From Loigolactobacillus binensis (GTDB taxonomy: Bacteria; Bacillota; Bacilli; Lactobacillales; Lactobacillaceae): DNA of 64,000 nucleotides. This document shows positions 29,157 through 37,361 of this stretch, in pieces. Where the stretch lies: the NCBI RefSeq assembly GCF_005405165.1, contig NZ_BJDN01000013.1, positions 1-64,000 of the forward strand, in the 5' to 3' direction. Numbering within the stretch: position 1 is the stretch's first letter; each line of letters opens with the position of its first letter. The notes beneath the pieces were generated by a model. The model was not told the origin of the DNA and did no database searches. It saw only the letters and a program-made list of their open reading frames with translations. The translations under genes and the position numbers were made by a program.

Positions 29157-30341
29157 ATGAATTCAATTTTGGTCGACTTGGAAACCGCTGCTCAGCAGCA
29201 TTTGCTGGTAAATATTTATCAGGAAGCACAAGAAGTCGTGTACACTGGCTACGTGGCCACGGTCAACGATCTGGCAGTGGTGTTAGATACGTATGATGAC
29301 GGTGGCCTGCGCGATGGCTCAGTTTATTTGGCGATCAGTGTGATCAGTGAGGTCGAATTAGATGGCCAAGACCTGACTAATATGGCTTTTCGCATCAAAA
29401 ACGCGCAGCTGGAACAGTTTATTAAGCTGACACCGCAACCTTTGTATTTTGAAGCGGCTAATTTGTTGCTACCGCAGATCTTGCAGCAAAGCTTTGAACG
29501 ACAGTATTTTATGTTATTGATTTTAGCCGGTCAGGATAATTTCCTAGAAGGAGTCGTTGCGGATCTAACTGCGGATACGGTGACTTTAAAGGTATTCGAT
29601 AAATTTGATTTTAGCAGTCAGCGGTTAGTGACCGTCGCTTTGCGTGACGTGCAGATCATTGAGCTGCAAGGCAAAGAACTGACCTTGGTAGGCAAATTCA
29701 TGCTGGAAAAGGCGGCGCAGCAACATATTGAGGCCGTTGATTTTACAGTTCCAGTTGCCATCAACCAACAGTTACGGTTAGCGTTAAAGGGTCACGAGTT
29801 GGTGATGATCTATACAGGTGAAGATCAGGATAACTTCTTTGTGGGAACGGTTAATACCTTGAACCAAAAAACGGTGCTGTTTAACTTGATCGATATGAAT
29901 GGTCAGTTTGGTGGTTACGTTTTGCTTCGGCTTGATGAAATTCAGCGCCTGACGACCGCCGCCGATTATTTACAGATGATGCACTACTTCGTGAAAGCAA
30001 ATCGCCAGCGTCACTTTGTTAAGCAACCAGTGTTAAATGATGAACGCTTATTTGATGGCACTACTGATTTGTTTGCGGCGCTGATTCAGCAGGCGCGTGT
30101 ATTTAAGCGGGTCATCCGGCTGCGAATGAGCCAGGATCCGGCTACTTTCACTGGGGTGCCGCTGCATTTCGACGGCGAGATGGTCACCTTACACATTGTG
30201 ACCAGCAGTGAAGTTGATGAAGAAGGGTTTGAAGCTGAGGATCAAGTTAGTTTCTCACTCGATAGTATCGGCGAATTAGCCTTTGACTATTTGGATGCGT
30301 ACTTGACTGAGCGTCAATTAAAGGAAAATGGTAGTCTATAA
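29157..30341 (+). CDS. Hypothetical protein with four Sm-like repeats
   Basis: I do not recognise a named family. The 394-residue protein has no signal or membrane segment. It contains four repeats (about 16-68, 117-171, 214-266 and 318-373) of the pattern hh-x-hY, [FY]xGxV, VxL, D, G, VxLxxI, which is the strand order of an Sm/LSm small beta barrel; this is inference from pattern. Short helical linkers separate them. The ATG at 29157 follows AAGTGAGG by 9 bases. A TATAAT box lies at 29112-29117 and a terminator follows. It could bind RNA or act as a scaffold. Confidence 0.6.
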   Translation: MNSILVDLETAAQQHLLVNIYQEAQEVVYTGYVATVNDLAVVLDTYDDGGLRDGSVYLAISVISEVELDGQDLTNMAFRIKNAQLEQFIKLTPQPLYFEAANLLLPQILQQSFERQYFMLLILAGQDNFLEGVVADLTADTVTLKVFDKFDFSSQRLVTVALRDVQIIELQGKELTLVGKFMLEKAAQQHIEAVDFTVPVAINQQLRLALKGHELVMIYTGEDQDNFFVGTVNTLNQKTVLFNLIDMNGQFGGYVLLRLDEIQRLTTAADYLQMMHYFVKANRQRHFVKQPVLNDERLFDGTTDLFAALIQQARVFKRVIRLRMSQDPATFTGVPLHFDGEMVTLHIVTSSEVDEEGFEAEDQVSFSLDSIGELAFDYLDAYLTERQLKENGSL

Positions 30342-30354
30342 CTTAGTGTTTGGC

Positions 30355-30407
30355 GCGGAACGAAAGGTCGGTTGCGACCTTTTATTCCGCATTTTACATA
30401 TTTTTTG
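30355..30407 (+). terminator. Terminator before uppP
   Basis: A two-part stem (30355-30360 with 30385-30390; 30363-30370 with 30375-30382) is followed by a T-rich stretch (30391-30407). It lies between the Sm-like-repeat gene and uppP, so the open frame extending uppP upstream through it is not real. Confidence 0.7.
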
Positions 30408-30409
30408 AA

Positions 30410-31252
30410 ATGGGGTACATACATTTGTTAGATGTTTTTAAAGCGGTGATCCTCGGGATCGTTGAAGGGATCACTGAGTTCCTGCCGATCAGTTCGACAG
30501 GCCATATTGTGCTGGTCAACGAATTTATTCAGCTGCAGGAATCAAAAGCGTTTGTTGATATGTTCAATGTGGTGATCCAACTTGGAGCGATCATGGCGGT
30601 TGTGGTGCTGTATTTCCATAAACTAAATCCGTTGTCAGGGCGCAAAACAACGCAGGAACGTTCCCAGACTTGGACGTTATGGTGGAAAGTCTTGCTGGCG
30701 GTGGTACCGTCGGTCATTGTCGGCTTGCCGTTAAATGACTGGATGGACGCTCATTTAATGAATTGGGCCGTGGTTTCAGCGACCTTGATCATTTACGGGA
30801 TCTTATTCATCGTCATTGAAAATCACAATCACGGGATCACACCTAAATTTACTGATCTGAATACATTGCCCTATAAAACGGCGTTGTTTATCGGGGTTTT
30901 CCAGCTATTATCACTGATTCCCGGTACTTCGCGTTCAGGAGCAACGATTTTAGGTGCGATCATTATTGGAACTTCCCGCTACGTTGCCACGGAGTTCTCG
31001 TTTTTCATGGCGATCCCCACAATGTTAGGGGCTTCGGTACTCAAAATTCTTAAGTTCTATATGCATGGTAACAGCCTAGTCGGCCTGCAAAGTGTGGTTT
31101 TACTAGTCGGCGTAGTGGTTTCGTTTGTGGTCGCTTACCTGTCGATCCGCTTCTTATTGAATTATATTAGGAAAAACGACTTTAAAGCCTTTGGTTGGTA
31201 CCGGATTATTTTAGGGATCCTGGTTATCGGCTACTTCACGTTATTTGGTTAA
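30410..31252 (+). CDS. uppP: Undecaprenyl-diphosphatase UppP (BacA)
   Basis: UppP removes a phosphate from undecaprenyl pyrophosphate on the outer face of the membrane, recycling the lipid carrier for peptidoglycan and EPS, and confers tolerance to bacitracin. The signature [17 protein letters not shown] and the second motif [10 protein letters not shown] are intact, with about 8 membrane segments. The start is uncertain: the ATG at 30410 has no ribosome site, while the in-frame TTG at 30425 has TGGGG 8-10 bases upstream and gives the usual MLDVFKAV start. Confidence 0.93.
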   Translation: MGYIHLLDVFKAVILGIVEGITEFLPISSTGHIVLVNEFIQLQESKAFVDMFNVVIQLGAIMAVVVLYFHKLNPLSGRKTTQERSQTWTLWWKVLLAVVPSVIVGLPLNDWMDAHLMNWAVVSATLIIYGILFIVIENHNHGITPKFTDLNTLPYKTALFIGVFQLLSLIPGTSRSGATILGAIIIGTSRYVATEFSFFMAIPTMLGASVLKILKFYMHGNSLVGLQSVVLLVGVVVSFVVAYLSIRFLLNYIRKNDFKAFGWYRIILGILVIGYFTLFG

Positions 31253-31290
31253 TAGAAAATTGCGCAATACGTTGCCGTAGTGGTCATTAA

Positions 31291-31313
31291 TTTCCGAAAT
31301 GCCGGAATTTTTA
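31291..31313 (+). terminator. Weak terminator after uppP
   Basis: A short hairpin (TTCCG 31292-31296 with CGGAA) is followed by TTTTTAG. The stem is only 5-7 bp, so termination would be partial. Confidence 0.4.
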
Positions 31314-31367
31314 GTGTTAGAATGAGACTTAAATGAAGTTTAGTCGATTAAAGGTGGGGATAGGCAA

Positions 31368-32024
31368 ATGGCAAAACTAAAAGACTTTCGGCAGCGCCGT
31401 GATTTTTTGATTTTATCAATTTTTATGAACGCCGCTGGTAATGGGTTAACGATCGCGACCCATTTAGGGAGTGCTGTTTGGACGGGATCCTCGGTTAATT
31501 TAGCCAATTGGATCCACATTCCGTTGGGCACAACGCTATTTATTTATGGCATCGCCGTCACGTTGGCCAATCAATTATTATTAGGCCACTTCGATCGCCG
31601 GCGCTTTTTCTCGAATTTGTTATATACGCTGCCGTTTAGTTATTTGGTCTCACTATTTACCTTAGGGTGGAATTGGTTAGGGGTGCCCCAGCTAAATTTG
31701 GTTTTACGGTTGGTGATCGATACCGTGGGGATCATGACTATTGCCACCGCGGTTTCGATTTATCAGCGCGCTAATCTTTTGATGCACCCCAATGATGACT
31801 TATCTTATATTCTGCGGTTTAAATTTCTCAAAGGTTCCGCGATCTTAGGCCAGTGGGTCAGCTACGCGCCACCGCTGTTGATCACGTTGGCCGCCTTTCT
31901 GGCCACTGGTAAGTTAGACGCGATCGGCTACGGTACCGTTTTAGCCTTGGTTGCTCAAGGCGCCATGATGAAGTGGGCGGACTTACACGTTTTCCCGCGG
32001 TTAAAGCATCATGTGGATATTTAA
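31368..32024 (+). CDS. YczE/YyaS/YitT-like membrane protein
   Basis: This is a 218-residue protein with five or six probable membrane segments. The pattern (NAAGNGLTIATHLGSAVWTG near residue 22, a segment ending TLANQLLLGHFDRRRF, and DTVGIMTIATAVSIYQRANLLMHPNDDL) resembles the YczE/YyaS/YitT group of integral membrane proteins, whose transport or other role is not established. It stands alone between uppP and an MFS gene, with a GGTGGGG ribosome site. Confidence 0.65.
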   Translation: MAKLKDFRQRRDFLILSIFMNAAGNGLTIATHLGSAVWTGSSVNLANWIHIPLGTTLFIYGIAVTLANQLLLGHFDRRRFFSNLLYTLPFSYLVSLFTLGWNWLGVPQLNLVLRLVIDTVGIMTIATAVSIYQRANLLMHPNDDLSYILRFKFLKGSAILGQWVSYAPPLLITLAAFLATGKLDAIGYGTVLALVAQGAMMKWADLHVFPRLKHHVDI

Positions 32025-32026
32025 AA

Positions 32027-32040
32027 TCAAGCGCGCTTAA
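32027..32040. repeat. GCGCGC palindrome after the YczE-like gene
   Basis: TCAAGCGCGCTTAA, 2 bases after the stop, identical to the copy after mnmG. CTTTGCGCTTAAGG follows and may form a larger hairpin. Confidence 0.5.
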
Positions 32041-32124
32041 CTTTGCGCTTAAGGTAGTCACTGGCGACCTGATGCCGCACACGCTTTTTTGTGTTGATCA
32101 CTAAACCTTTTCAAACCTTCTAGC

Positions 32125-32154
32125 TTGCTATTAAACGTTGCTTACCGGTATACT
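32125..32154 (+). promoter_or_regulatory. Promoter of the MFS gene at 32246
   Basis: -35 TTGCTA (32125-32130), 18-bp spacer, -10 TATACT (32149-32154). Transcription would start near 32161, just before a strong hairpin. Confidence 0.65.
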
Positions 32155-32166
32155 GAATAAGATTGC

Positions 32167-32202
32167 GAAAAATAGTCGTCGGTTGCGTGACGGCTATTTT
32201 TC
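32167..32202 (+). promoter_or_regulatory. 5'-leader hairpin, possible attenuator
   Basis: A 14-bp stem with one T-G wobble (32167-32180 with 32189-32202, loop of 8) ends in TATTTTTC. It lies 6 nt after the predicted transcript start and 43 nt before the MFS start codon. It could terminate, protect the 5' end or regulate; the sequence does not decide. Confidence 0.5.
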
Positions 32203-32245
32203 AGTGGCGTTAAAAATTCAGTCTAATCAAAGGAGCGTGGTCAAC

Positions 32246-33433
32246 ATGACAGCGAAGGCAAAACGGGCGATTTTCATCTTGATTTTCAGTGAGTTCTTGG
32301 TGTGTTTAGGCATTGGGCTTGTGATCCCAGTCATGCCGTTTATCAAAAACGAACTGCATTTAAGTGCGACTGACATGGGGATCATGAGCGCGCTGTTTGC
32401 GTTCGCGCAATTTGTGGCTTCGCCGTTGGTGGGCCGACTGTCTGACCGCGTCGGCCGCAAGCCGGTATTAGCGGTTGGCTTGTTCCTTTTTATGGTGTCG
32501 GAGATCTTATTTGCGTTGACCAATAAATTGTATATGTTCAATATTTCCCGGGTGGTCGGCGGTCTGTCCGCCGCGATGGTCACGCCGACGGCAATGGCGA
32601 TGGCTGCCGATATCACCACCCGCAGCCAGCGTGCCAAAGTGATCGGTTGGCTGTCGGCGGCGTTTAGCGGTGGCCTGATCCTCGGCCCCGGACTAGGCGG
32701 CTTGATGGCGAATATTGACTACAAAGCGCCATTTTGGAGCGCCGCCGTGCTGGGCCTGCTGAGCACCATTGCGCTGCTCATGACTCTGCCGGCTGAAGAC
32801 GAATTGGTGGCGACAGATGTGGCCACTGCTAAAGCAAAATCGGCCGCAGCTGGCAATATGAAAGACTTCCTGACTAAATCAGTGCTCCTCCTATTTGTGA
32901 TGATCCTTGTTTCTTCGTTTGGCCTCCAAGGCTTTGAAAGTATTTACAGTATCTACGTTAACGAAGTTTTCCATTTCACGTTAGGTAATATTGCACTAGT
33001 ACTGACGTTGAATGGGCTGATCTCACTGTTCATGCAAGTCGCCTTGTTTGACCGTTTGGTGGTGGCGTTCAATGAGACGCGGGTCATTCGCTACTGCTTC
33101 TTTTTCAGTTTTGTCGGCACGATCTGGATCATTTTGGCGCACAGTAAGTGGGAAGTGATCGTGGCCACCTTGATCGTATTCACAGCGTTTGACTTACTGC
33201 GGCCGGCGATCACCACCTTGCTGACTAAAGCCAGCACCAGTAATCAAGGCCTGATCAATGGTTTGAATATGTCACTGACTAGCGTCGGCAACGTGATCGG
33301 CCCGATCATGTCCGGTGCGCTGCTGGATATGAATCATCATTATCCTTATTTGGTGGTTGCTGGGTTCTTGCTCGCTTCGTTTGGTCTGACCTATTTGATT
33401 CGGATGAAGCGCAATGTCAACGCGCTTGGCTAA
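32246..33433 (+). CDS. 12-TM MFS drug exporter (DHA1 type)
   Basis: This is a predicted proton-driven exporter of the DHA1 group (NorA/Bmr/TetA-like). Motif A, GRLSDRVGRKPV, is present after TM2, the early LVIPVMPF segment is typical, and there are about 12 membrane segments in 395 residues. The ATG at 32246 follows AAAGGAG by about 10 bases; an in-frame start 108 bases upstream would run through the leader hairpin and is rejected. The substrate is unknown. Confidence 0.87.
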   Translation: MTAKAKRAIFILIFSEFLVCLGIGLVIPVMPFIKNELHLSATDMGIMSALFAFAQFVASPLVGRLSDRVGRKPVLAVGLFLFMVSEILFALTNKLYMFNISRVVGGLSAAMVTPTAMAMAADITTRSQRAKVIGWLSAAFSGGLILGPGLGGLMANIDYKAPFWSAAVLGLLSTIALLMTLPAEDELVATDVATAKAKSAAAGNMKDFLTKSVLLLFVMILVSSFGLQGFESIYSIYVNEVFHFTLGNIALVLTLNGLISLFMQVALFDRLVVAFNETRVIRYCFFFSFVGTIWIILAHSKWEVIVATLIVFTAFDLLRPAITTLLTKASTSNQGLINGLNMSLTSVGNVIGPIMSGALLDMNHHYPYLVVAGFLLASFGLTYLIRMKRNVNALG

Positions 33434-33467
33434 GGGGTATTCAGTGTCTAAATAAATGAATTTTCCA

Positions 33468-33510
33468 TAAAAAAGGAGTTGTAACATAAGTAATTTATGT
33501 CCAACTCCTT
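33468..33510 (-). terminator. Hairpin with minus-strand U run
   Basis: AAGGAGTTG (33473-33481) pairs with 33502-33510, and inside it ACATAA (33484-33489) pairs with 33495-33500. The minus strand then reads a U run (complement of 33468-33474). It may terminate pgmB transcription and resembles the ends of the neighbouring inverted-repeat element. Confidence 0.55.
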
Positions 33511-33540
33511 ATTTGTACTTCCGAACAATATAGCCAAAAC

Positions 33541-33651
33541 GTGTGCCATAAGGCAACTTTTTCCGCTTAGCTACGATCGTCAAATAATCCACTACGTGAA
33601 TTATTCGCCGCTCTAGGCTAATGCTCAAAAGCTGGGCGCCTTATGTTACAC
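33541..33651. repeat. MITE-like inverted-repeat element
   Basis: The termini GTGTGCCATAAGGC (33541-33554) and GCCTTATGTTACAC (33638-33651) are inverted repeats with 12 of 14 matches. The interior is itself imperfectly palindromic, for example AATAATCCAC with GTGAATTATT around the centre. The 111-bp unit could fold into one long hairpin and has no credible gene. It looks like a small non-autonomous repeat. Confidence 0.6.
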
Positions 33652-33660
33652 TCTCTATTT

Positions 33661-34332
33661 CTATCCGTTCATTGCTTGTTGAATATTGGCCAAAGTCACT
33701 TGGCTGGTGTCGGTAAAGTTGATCGCGGCGGCGTGAAGCAACTGTGGATCGCCTATGCCGACTGAAGTTTCACCAGCAGCGTTGATCCCCGCGATTCCCG
33801 CGGCAGCGTCTTCTAAGCCGATACATTGTGCCGGCATTAAGTCGAGTAGTTGCGCGCCTTTGATAAAGATCTCTGGGTCGGGTTTGCCGTGTTGCAACGT
33901 AGCTGGATCAACGGTTTTAGTGAAGTAATCTTGTAAGCCGATCTTGGCTAAGATCGTCGGGGCGTTTTTGGAAGCGGAAGCTAGGGCGATCCCGTAACCT
34001 TCACGTTTGAGATCAGCTAAAAAGGCGGCCATACCCGGTAAAATATCCTTAGCGCTCATATTCTGGATCAATTGGACGTAATTGGTATTTTTTTCGGTGG
34101 CCAGCGCTTCCTTTTCAGTTGCGGTGTAATTATTTTCCAAGCCGCCTTTTTGTAAGATCATTTCCAGCGCATCCATTCGGCTGATACCTTTAACTGCGTC
34201 GCCAAGATTCGGGTAATCCACACCTAATTTAGTGGCCAGTTGACCCCAAGCTTGGGCGTGGTAGCGGGATGTGTCGGTGATGACGCCATCTAGATCGAAG
34301 ACGAAGCCTTTAATATCTGTAAATTTTACCAT
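33661..34332 (-). CDS. pgmB: Beta-phosphoglucomutase
   Basis: PgmB converts beta-glucose 1-phosphate, the product of GH65 phosphorylases, to glucose 6-phosphate for glycolysis. This HAD-superfamily enzyme has the nucleophile motif FDLDGVITDT, the helical cap (GISRMDALEMIL), SASKNAP and the final GLEDAAAGI motif with acidic residues for Mg. The length of 223 is usual. It is downstream of two GH65 genes on the same strand, which confirms the pathway. Confidence 0.95.
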   Translation of the reverse strand: MVKFTDIKGFVFDLDGVITDTSRYHAQAWGQLATKLGVDYPNLGDAVKGISRMDALEMILQKGGLENNYTATEKEALATEKNTNYVQLIQNMSAKDILPGMAAFLADLKREGYGIALASASKNAPTILAKIGLQDYFTKTVDPATLQHGKPDPEIFIKGAQLLDLMPAQCIGLEDAAAGIAGINAAGETSVGIGDPQLLHAAAINFTDTSQVTLANIQQAMNG

Positions 34333-34392
34333 GTGCGTTCCTCCTAGGGCATATTTAGCAATTTTTTATCGGTCATTTTTTTCTAATGCTGG

Positions 34393-37146
34393 CTATTTTG
34401 CTTGGGCAATTGCAGTTAGGGGCTGGCCGTGGTAATCGACGGTCAGCGGTTTATTGGCTTTCAGCACTAATTCTTGCGCGCCAACTTTGATCGTCGCACT
34501 GTGATCGGCGGTAACGGTGATCGCCTTTTGCGTGATCTGGAAGTGGTACTGCGTGCCCCGGAAATATTGCCGGAAAGCGATCCGGTGCCAATGAGTTGGT
34601 AAATGCGGTGCAATGGTGATCGTATCCGTTAACTCGTCGACCCCAGCGTAGTTGCGGGTCTCCAACATTAGGGTGGCCGCCATCACGCCGAGGTGGATCC
34701 CTTCGGCGGTGGTGCCACCTTGGATATCGTAATAATCTGACAGTAGCGCTTGTGAAAATAGATGCCAGGATTGATCCATATTACCGTCGACCAAGGTCAA
34801 TACAGCGTAGACGATCCGCGATAGCGTGGAGCCGTGGGTCGTACGATCCAAATAATATTCAATATTGCGGGTCAAAAATTCGTTTGGTAGATCGTAGCCC
34901 ATTTGCTTAAGGATCTGGTTAACGTGGCTAAAGTCGAAGTTGTAAAAGGCCATTAGCGCGTCGGCTTGTTTGGCGACTTGATAGGCGTCTGGAGTGTGGC
35001 CTTCAGCCTTCAAAATACGATCTAGCCGCGAAATATCGCCATATTTTTTACGATAATTTTCGAAGTTCAGCGTTGGCAACTTGAAGTAACCTTGAAATTG
35101 GCCGATCACGCCGGCAGCGTCTACATCTAAAGTTAAATGGTGACCAATATCCGCCATTTTTTTGTACAACGCGGTATTGATCCCTGCTTGTTGCAGCGCT
35201 TTGGTGAAGGTGGCTTCCAACACTACATTGCCGCGCAAGTAGGCGATGGTTTCAAAAAGCCAGCTGACCATGATGTTGGTGTAAGCATTGTTGGTCAAGC
35301 CTTCTTCGTCGCTATTGGGGTAGCCTTCGTGGAATTCATCGGGCCCCATGACTTTTTTAATGTCATAGCGCTTGGTGGTCGCGTTGTATTCGGCTTTGCT
35401 GATCCAGAAGCGGGCGATATCCAGTAACATTTGGATGCCGTAGCGCTGCATGAAATCGCGGTCGTTGGCCAAATGGTAGTAGACCCAAACGTTGTAGGCA
35501 ATCGCCAAGGAAACGTGGCGCTGGAGCCGGCTGTTATCTGGATCCCATTGCTGGGTCAGCGGATTAAGGTGCACAAATTGTGATTGTTCATCGCCGTCTT
35601 TACCGGATTGCCACGGGAACATGGCGCCTTGATAGCCTTCACTGGCGGCGTATTGCTTAGCTGCATCTAACCGGTGATAGCGGTACATCAATAGTTGTCG
35701 CGCCAACTTCGGGTAGTGCAAGGTGTAGAAGGGGATGATGAACATTTCGTCCCAGAAAACATGACCGCGGTAAGCTTCGCCGTGTAGCCCGCGGGCACCA
35801 ACGGAAGCGTCTAAATGCTGATTAGCGACCTGCGTAGCGGAAACGAAGGTATGGAAAATGTTGACCCGCGTCAGTTTTTGACTAGTCAGATCGCCGTCGA
35901 TCTGAATGTCGGCGTTGTGCCAAGTCTCCTGCCAAAAGCTGTCGCTATGCTGTTCGCTGGCACTAAAGCTAGCTTGATGTAATTCCGCAATAGTGGCGGT
36001 CATTAGATCAGTGCTGGTTTCCAAGCTGGTGAACAGCGCCACATTTTTTTCAAAAGTATAAGATTGATTTTGCGTCACCGCTAAATTAACTTCTTGGCGG
36101 ATCACATTGGTTTGGTTGTGGGTGGTCAGTTTAGTCGGAACATCATTACAACTGACTAATTTACTACCGATGACGAACTTGATGTGCGAGGTTTTAGTTT
36201 CGCCGGCCAGATAAGCTTCGGCACCAGCGGTACTCATTTCCGTCACGTCAAAATGCCGTGAATTGAAATTACGGTAGCGCTCGACGTTGCTGTTGGTGAC
36301 GCTGCCGTCGATCTCAGAATAAATTTGTAAGCTTCCGGAAAAGTTAAGTGGTGTTAATTGGTAGCGAATGGCGTATTGATGCCAATTGTGCATATCAGCG
36401 ACTTTAGTGGTCACGACTTTTAAGGCGTGGCCAGTGGCTAACTGCACCAACATGGTGGTGCGTAGCTCCCCGGTTTGCAGGTCAAGACTGCGATAAATAT
36501 CCTGAATATTCTCTGCCTTGATCGTAAATGGTGTTTGGTGGTCGATACCAAAGGTCAAATACTGCGCGTTAGGCACGTTGACCAGGTCTTCGTTGACCAC
36601 GTCACGCTTGTTGATCTTCGTGGTCAATTGATTGTAAAAACCAGCGATGTACGTTCCCGGGTAGTTGTCAGCGTCGGCTTTGGCTTCCACGTAGCTACCG
36701 CGTAGGCCGAAAAAGCCGTTGCCCAGCGTTAACATTGATTCCTGGCCGTAATTGCGCTTACCGGTGTATTCACCATAATAGTCTAAATGCCACTGATTAT
36801 AAGTTTGTTTGCGGGCCGCCGCTTCGGCCAAACCCAGAGTTTGGACCGTTTGCTGACTGACGGCCGGTACGTTGAGCATATTAGTCAACGCCAAGCCGAT
36901 ATCGATCCGTTGATGATTGATTCCGACGATCGTGTCCGAAAATTCATAAGCTAGCGGATTTTCGATCACCGCCACATCAAAATTAATGCCGACCAACCGT
37001 TCGCGAATTTTTTCTAAATTATCACCGATACTTTGTTGCGGATCATAAGCGATCACACTTTGCTGCCGCTGGTGGTTGGCCCGCTCATAGGCCAGCACGA
37101 TTGCATCATCAGTGACGCGTAATGAAATAACTTTCACAATATCCAC
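34393..37146 (-). CDS. Glycoside hydrolase family 65 phosphorylase with N-terminal extension
   Basis: GH65 enzymes split alpha-glucosides such as maltose, trehalose, kojibiose or nigerose with phosphate. The catalytic acid is Glu604 in GPDEFHEG. The GH65 body starts near residue 115 (WHLDYYGEY), then GNGFFGLRGSYVEA and the (alpha/alpha)6 barrel. The 917 residues are about 150 more than the neighbouring enzyme because of an N-terminal domain (1-110) that I cannot assign. The motif differs from that of the neighbour (GPDEYTALID), so the substrates probably differ. It lies 60 bases from pgmB. Confidence 0.85.
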   Translation of the reverse strand: MDIVKVISLRVTDDAIVLAYERANHQRQQSVIAYDPQQSIGDNLEKIRERLVGINFDVAVIENPLAYEFSDTIVGINHQRIDIGLALTNMLNVPAVSQQTVQTLGLAEAAARKQTYNQWHLDYYGEYTGKRNYGQESMLTLGNGFFGLRGSYVEAKADADNYPGTYIAGFYNQLTTKINKRDVVNEDLVNVPNAQYLTFGIDHQTPFTIKAENIQDIYRSLDLQTGELRTTMLVQLATGHALKVVTTKVADMHNWHQYAIRYQLTPLNFSGSLQIYSEIDGSVTNSNVERYRNFNSRHFDVTEMSTAGAEAYLAGETKTSHIKFVIGSKLVSCNDVPTKLTTHNQTNVIRQEVNLAVTQNQSYTFEKNVALFTSLETSTDLMTATIAELHQASFSASEQHSDSFWQETWHNADIQIDGDLTSQKLTRVNIFHTFVSATQVANQHLDASVGARGLHGEAYRGHVFWDEMFIIPFYTLHYPKLARQLLMYRYHRLDAAKQYAASEGYQGAMFPWQSGKDGDEQSQFVHLNPLTQQWDPDNSRLQRHVSLAIAYNVWVYYHLANDRDFMQRYGIQMLLDIARFWISKAEYNATTKRYDIKKVMGPDEFHEGYPNSDEEGLTNNAYTNIMVSWLFETIAYLRGNVVLEATFTKALQQAGINTALYKKMADIGHHLTLDVDAAGVIGQFQGYFKLPTLNFENYRKKYGDISRLDRILKAEGHTPDAYQVAKQADALMAFYNFDFSHVNQILKQMGYDLPNEFLTRNIEYYLDRTTHGSTLSRIVYAVLTLVDGNMDQSWHLFSQALLSDYYDIQGGTTAEGIHLGVMAATLMLETRNYAGVDELTDTITIAPHLPTHWHRIAFRQYFRGTQYHFQITQKAITVTADHSATIKVGAQELVLKANKPLTVDYHGQPLTAIAQAK

Positions 37147-37202
37147 TGCCTTTCCCCAAAAATAATTAAAGCCAAGCGCATTGACGCTAAATCTTAAATG
37201 TA

Positions 37203-37215
37203 GTTTAAATTAAAC
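37203..37215. promoter_or_regulatory. Palindrome upstream of the long GH65 gene
   Basis: GTTTAAATTAAAC is a 13-nt dyad (arms GTTTAA and TTAAAC) about 57 bases before the start at 37146. It may be an operator for a sugar-responsive regulator; no regulator gene is adjacent, so this is speculative. Confidence 0.3.
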
Positions 37216-37260
37216 AACTGAAAAAATCTGTGCGGGTATTAAAACACCGCAACACGACAC

Positions 37261-37319
37261 AAAAAGGGTGTCCGCGGTGACCATATGAATAAGGTTATCA
37301 TGTGATAGAACGAACACCC
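37261..37319 (-). terminator. Terminator after the maltose-phosphorylase-like gene
   Basis: GGGTGTCCG (37266-37274) pairs with CGAACACCC (37311-37319), one wobble, and the minus strand then has UUUUU (complement of 37261-37265). It lies 43 bases past the stop at 37362, in the gap between the two GH65 genes. Confidence 0.55.
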
Positions 37320-37361
37320 GCTACTAATAATCTTAGAGCGAAAATCTTGATTTAGCAACTT

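Noticed and set aside
33541..33651. A minus-strand frame of about 39 codons ending RFGYIVRKYK across the inverted-repeat element
   Set aside because: It begins only at a TTG with no ribosome site, and the palindromic structure explains the sequence better than coding.
37147..37361. Possible catabolite-response (cre) sites near the GH65 genes
   Set aside because: No sequence close to the TGNAANCGNTNNCA consensus was found by eye; only a central-CG-less palindrome is present.
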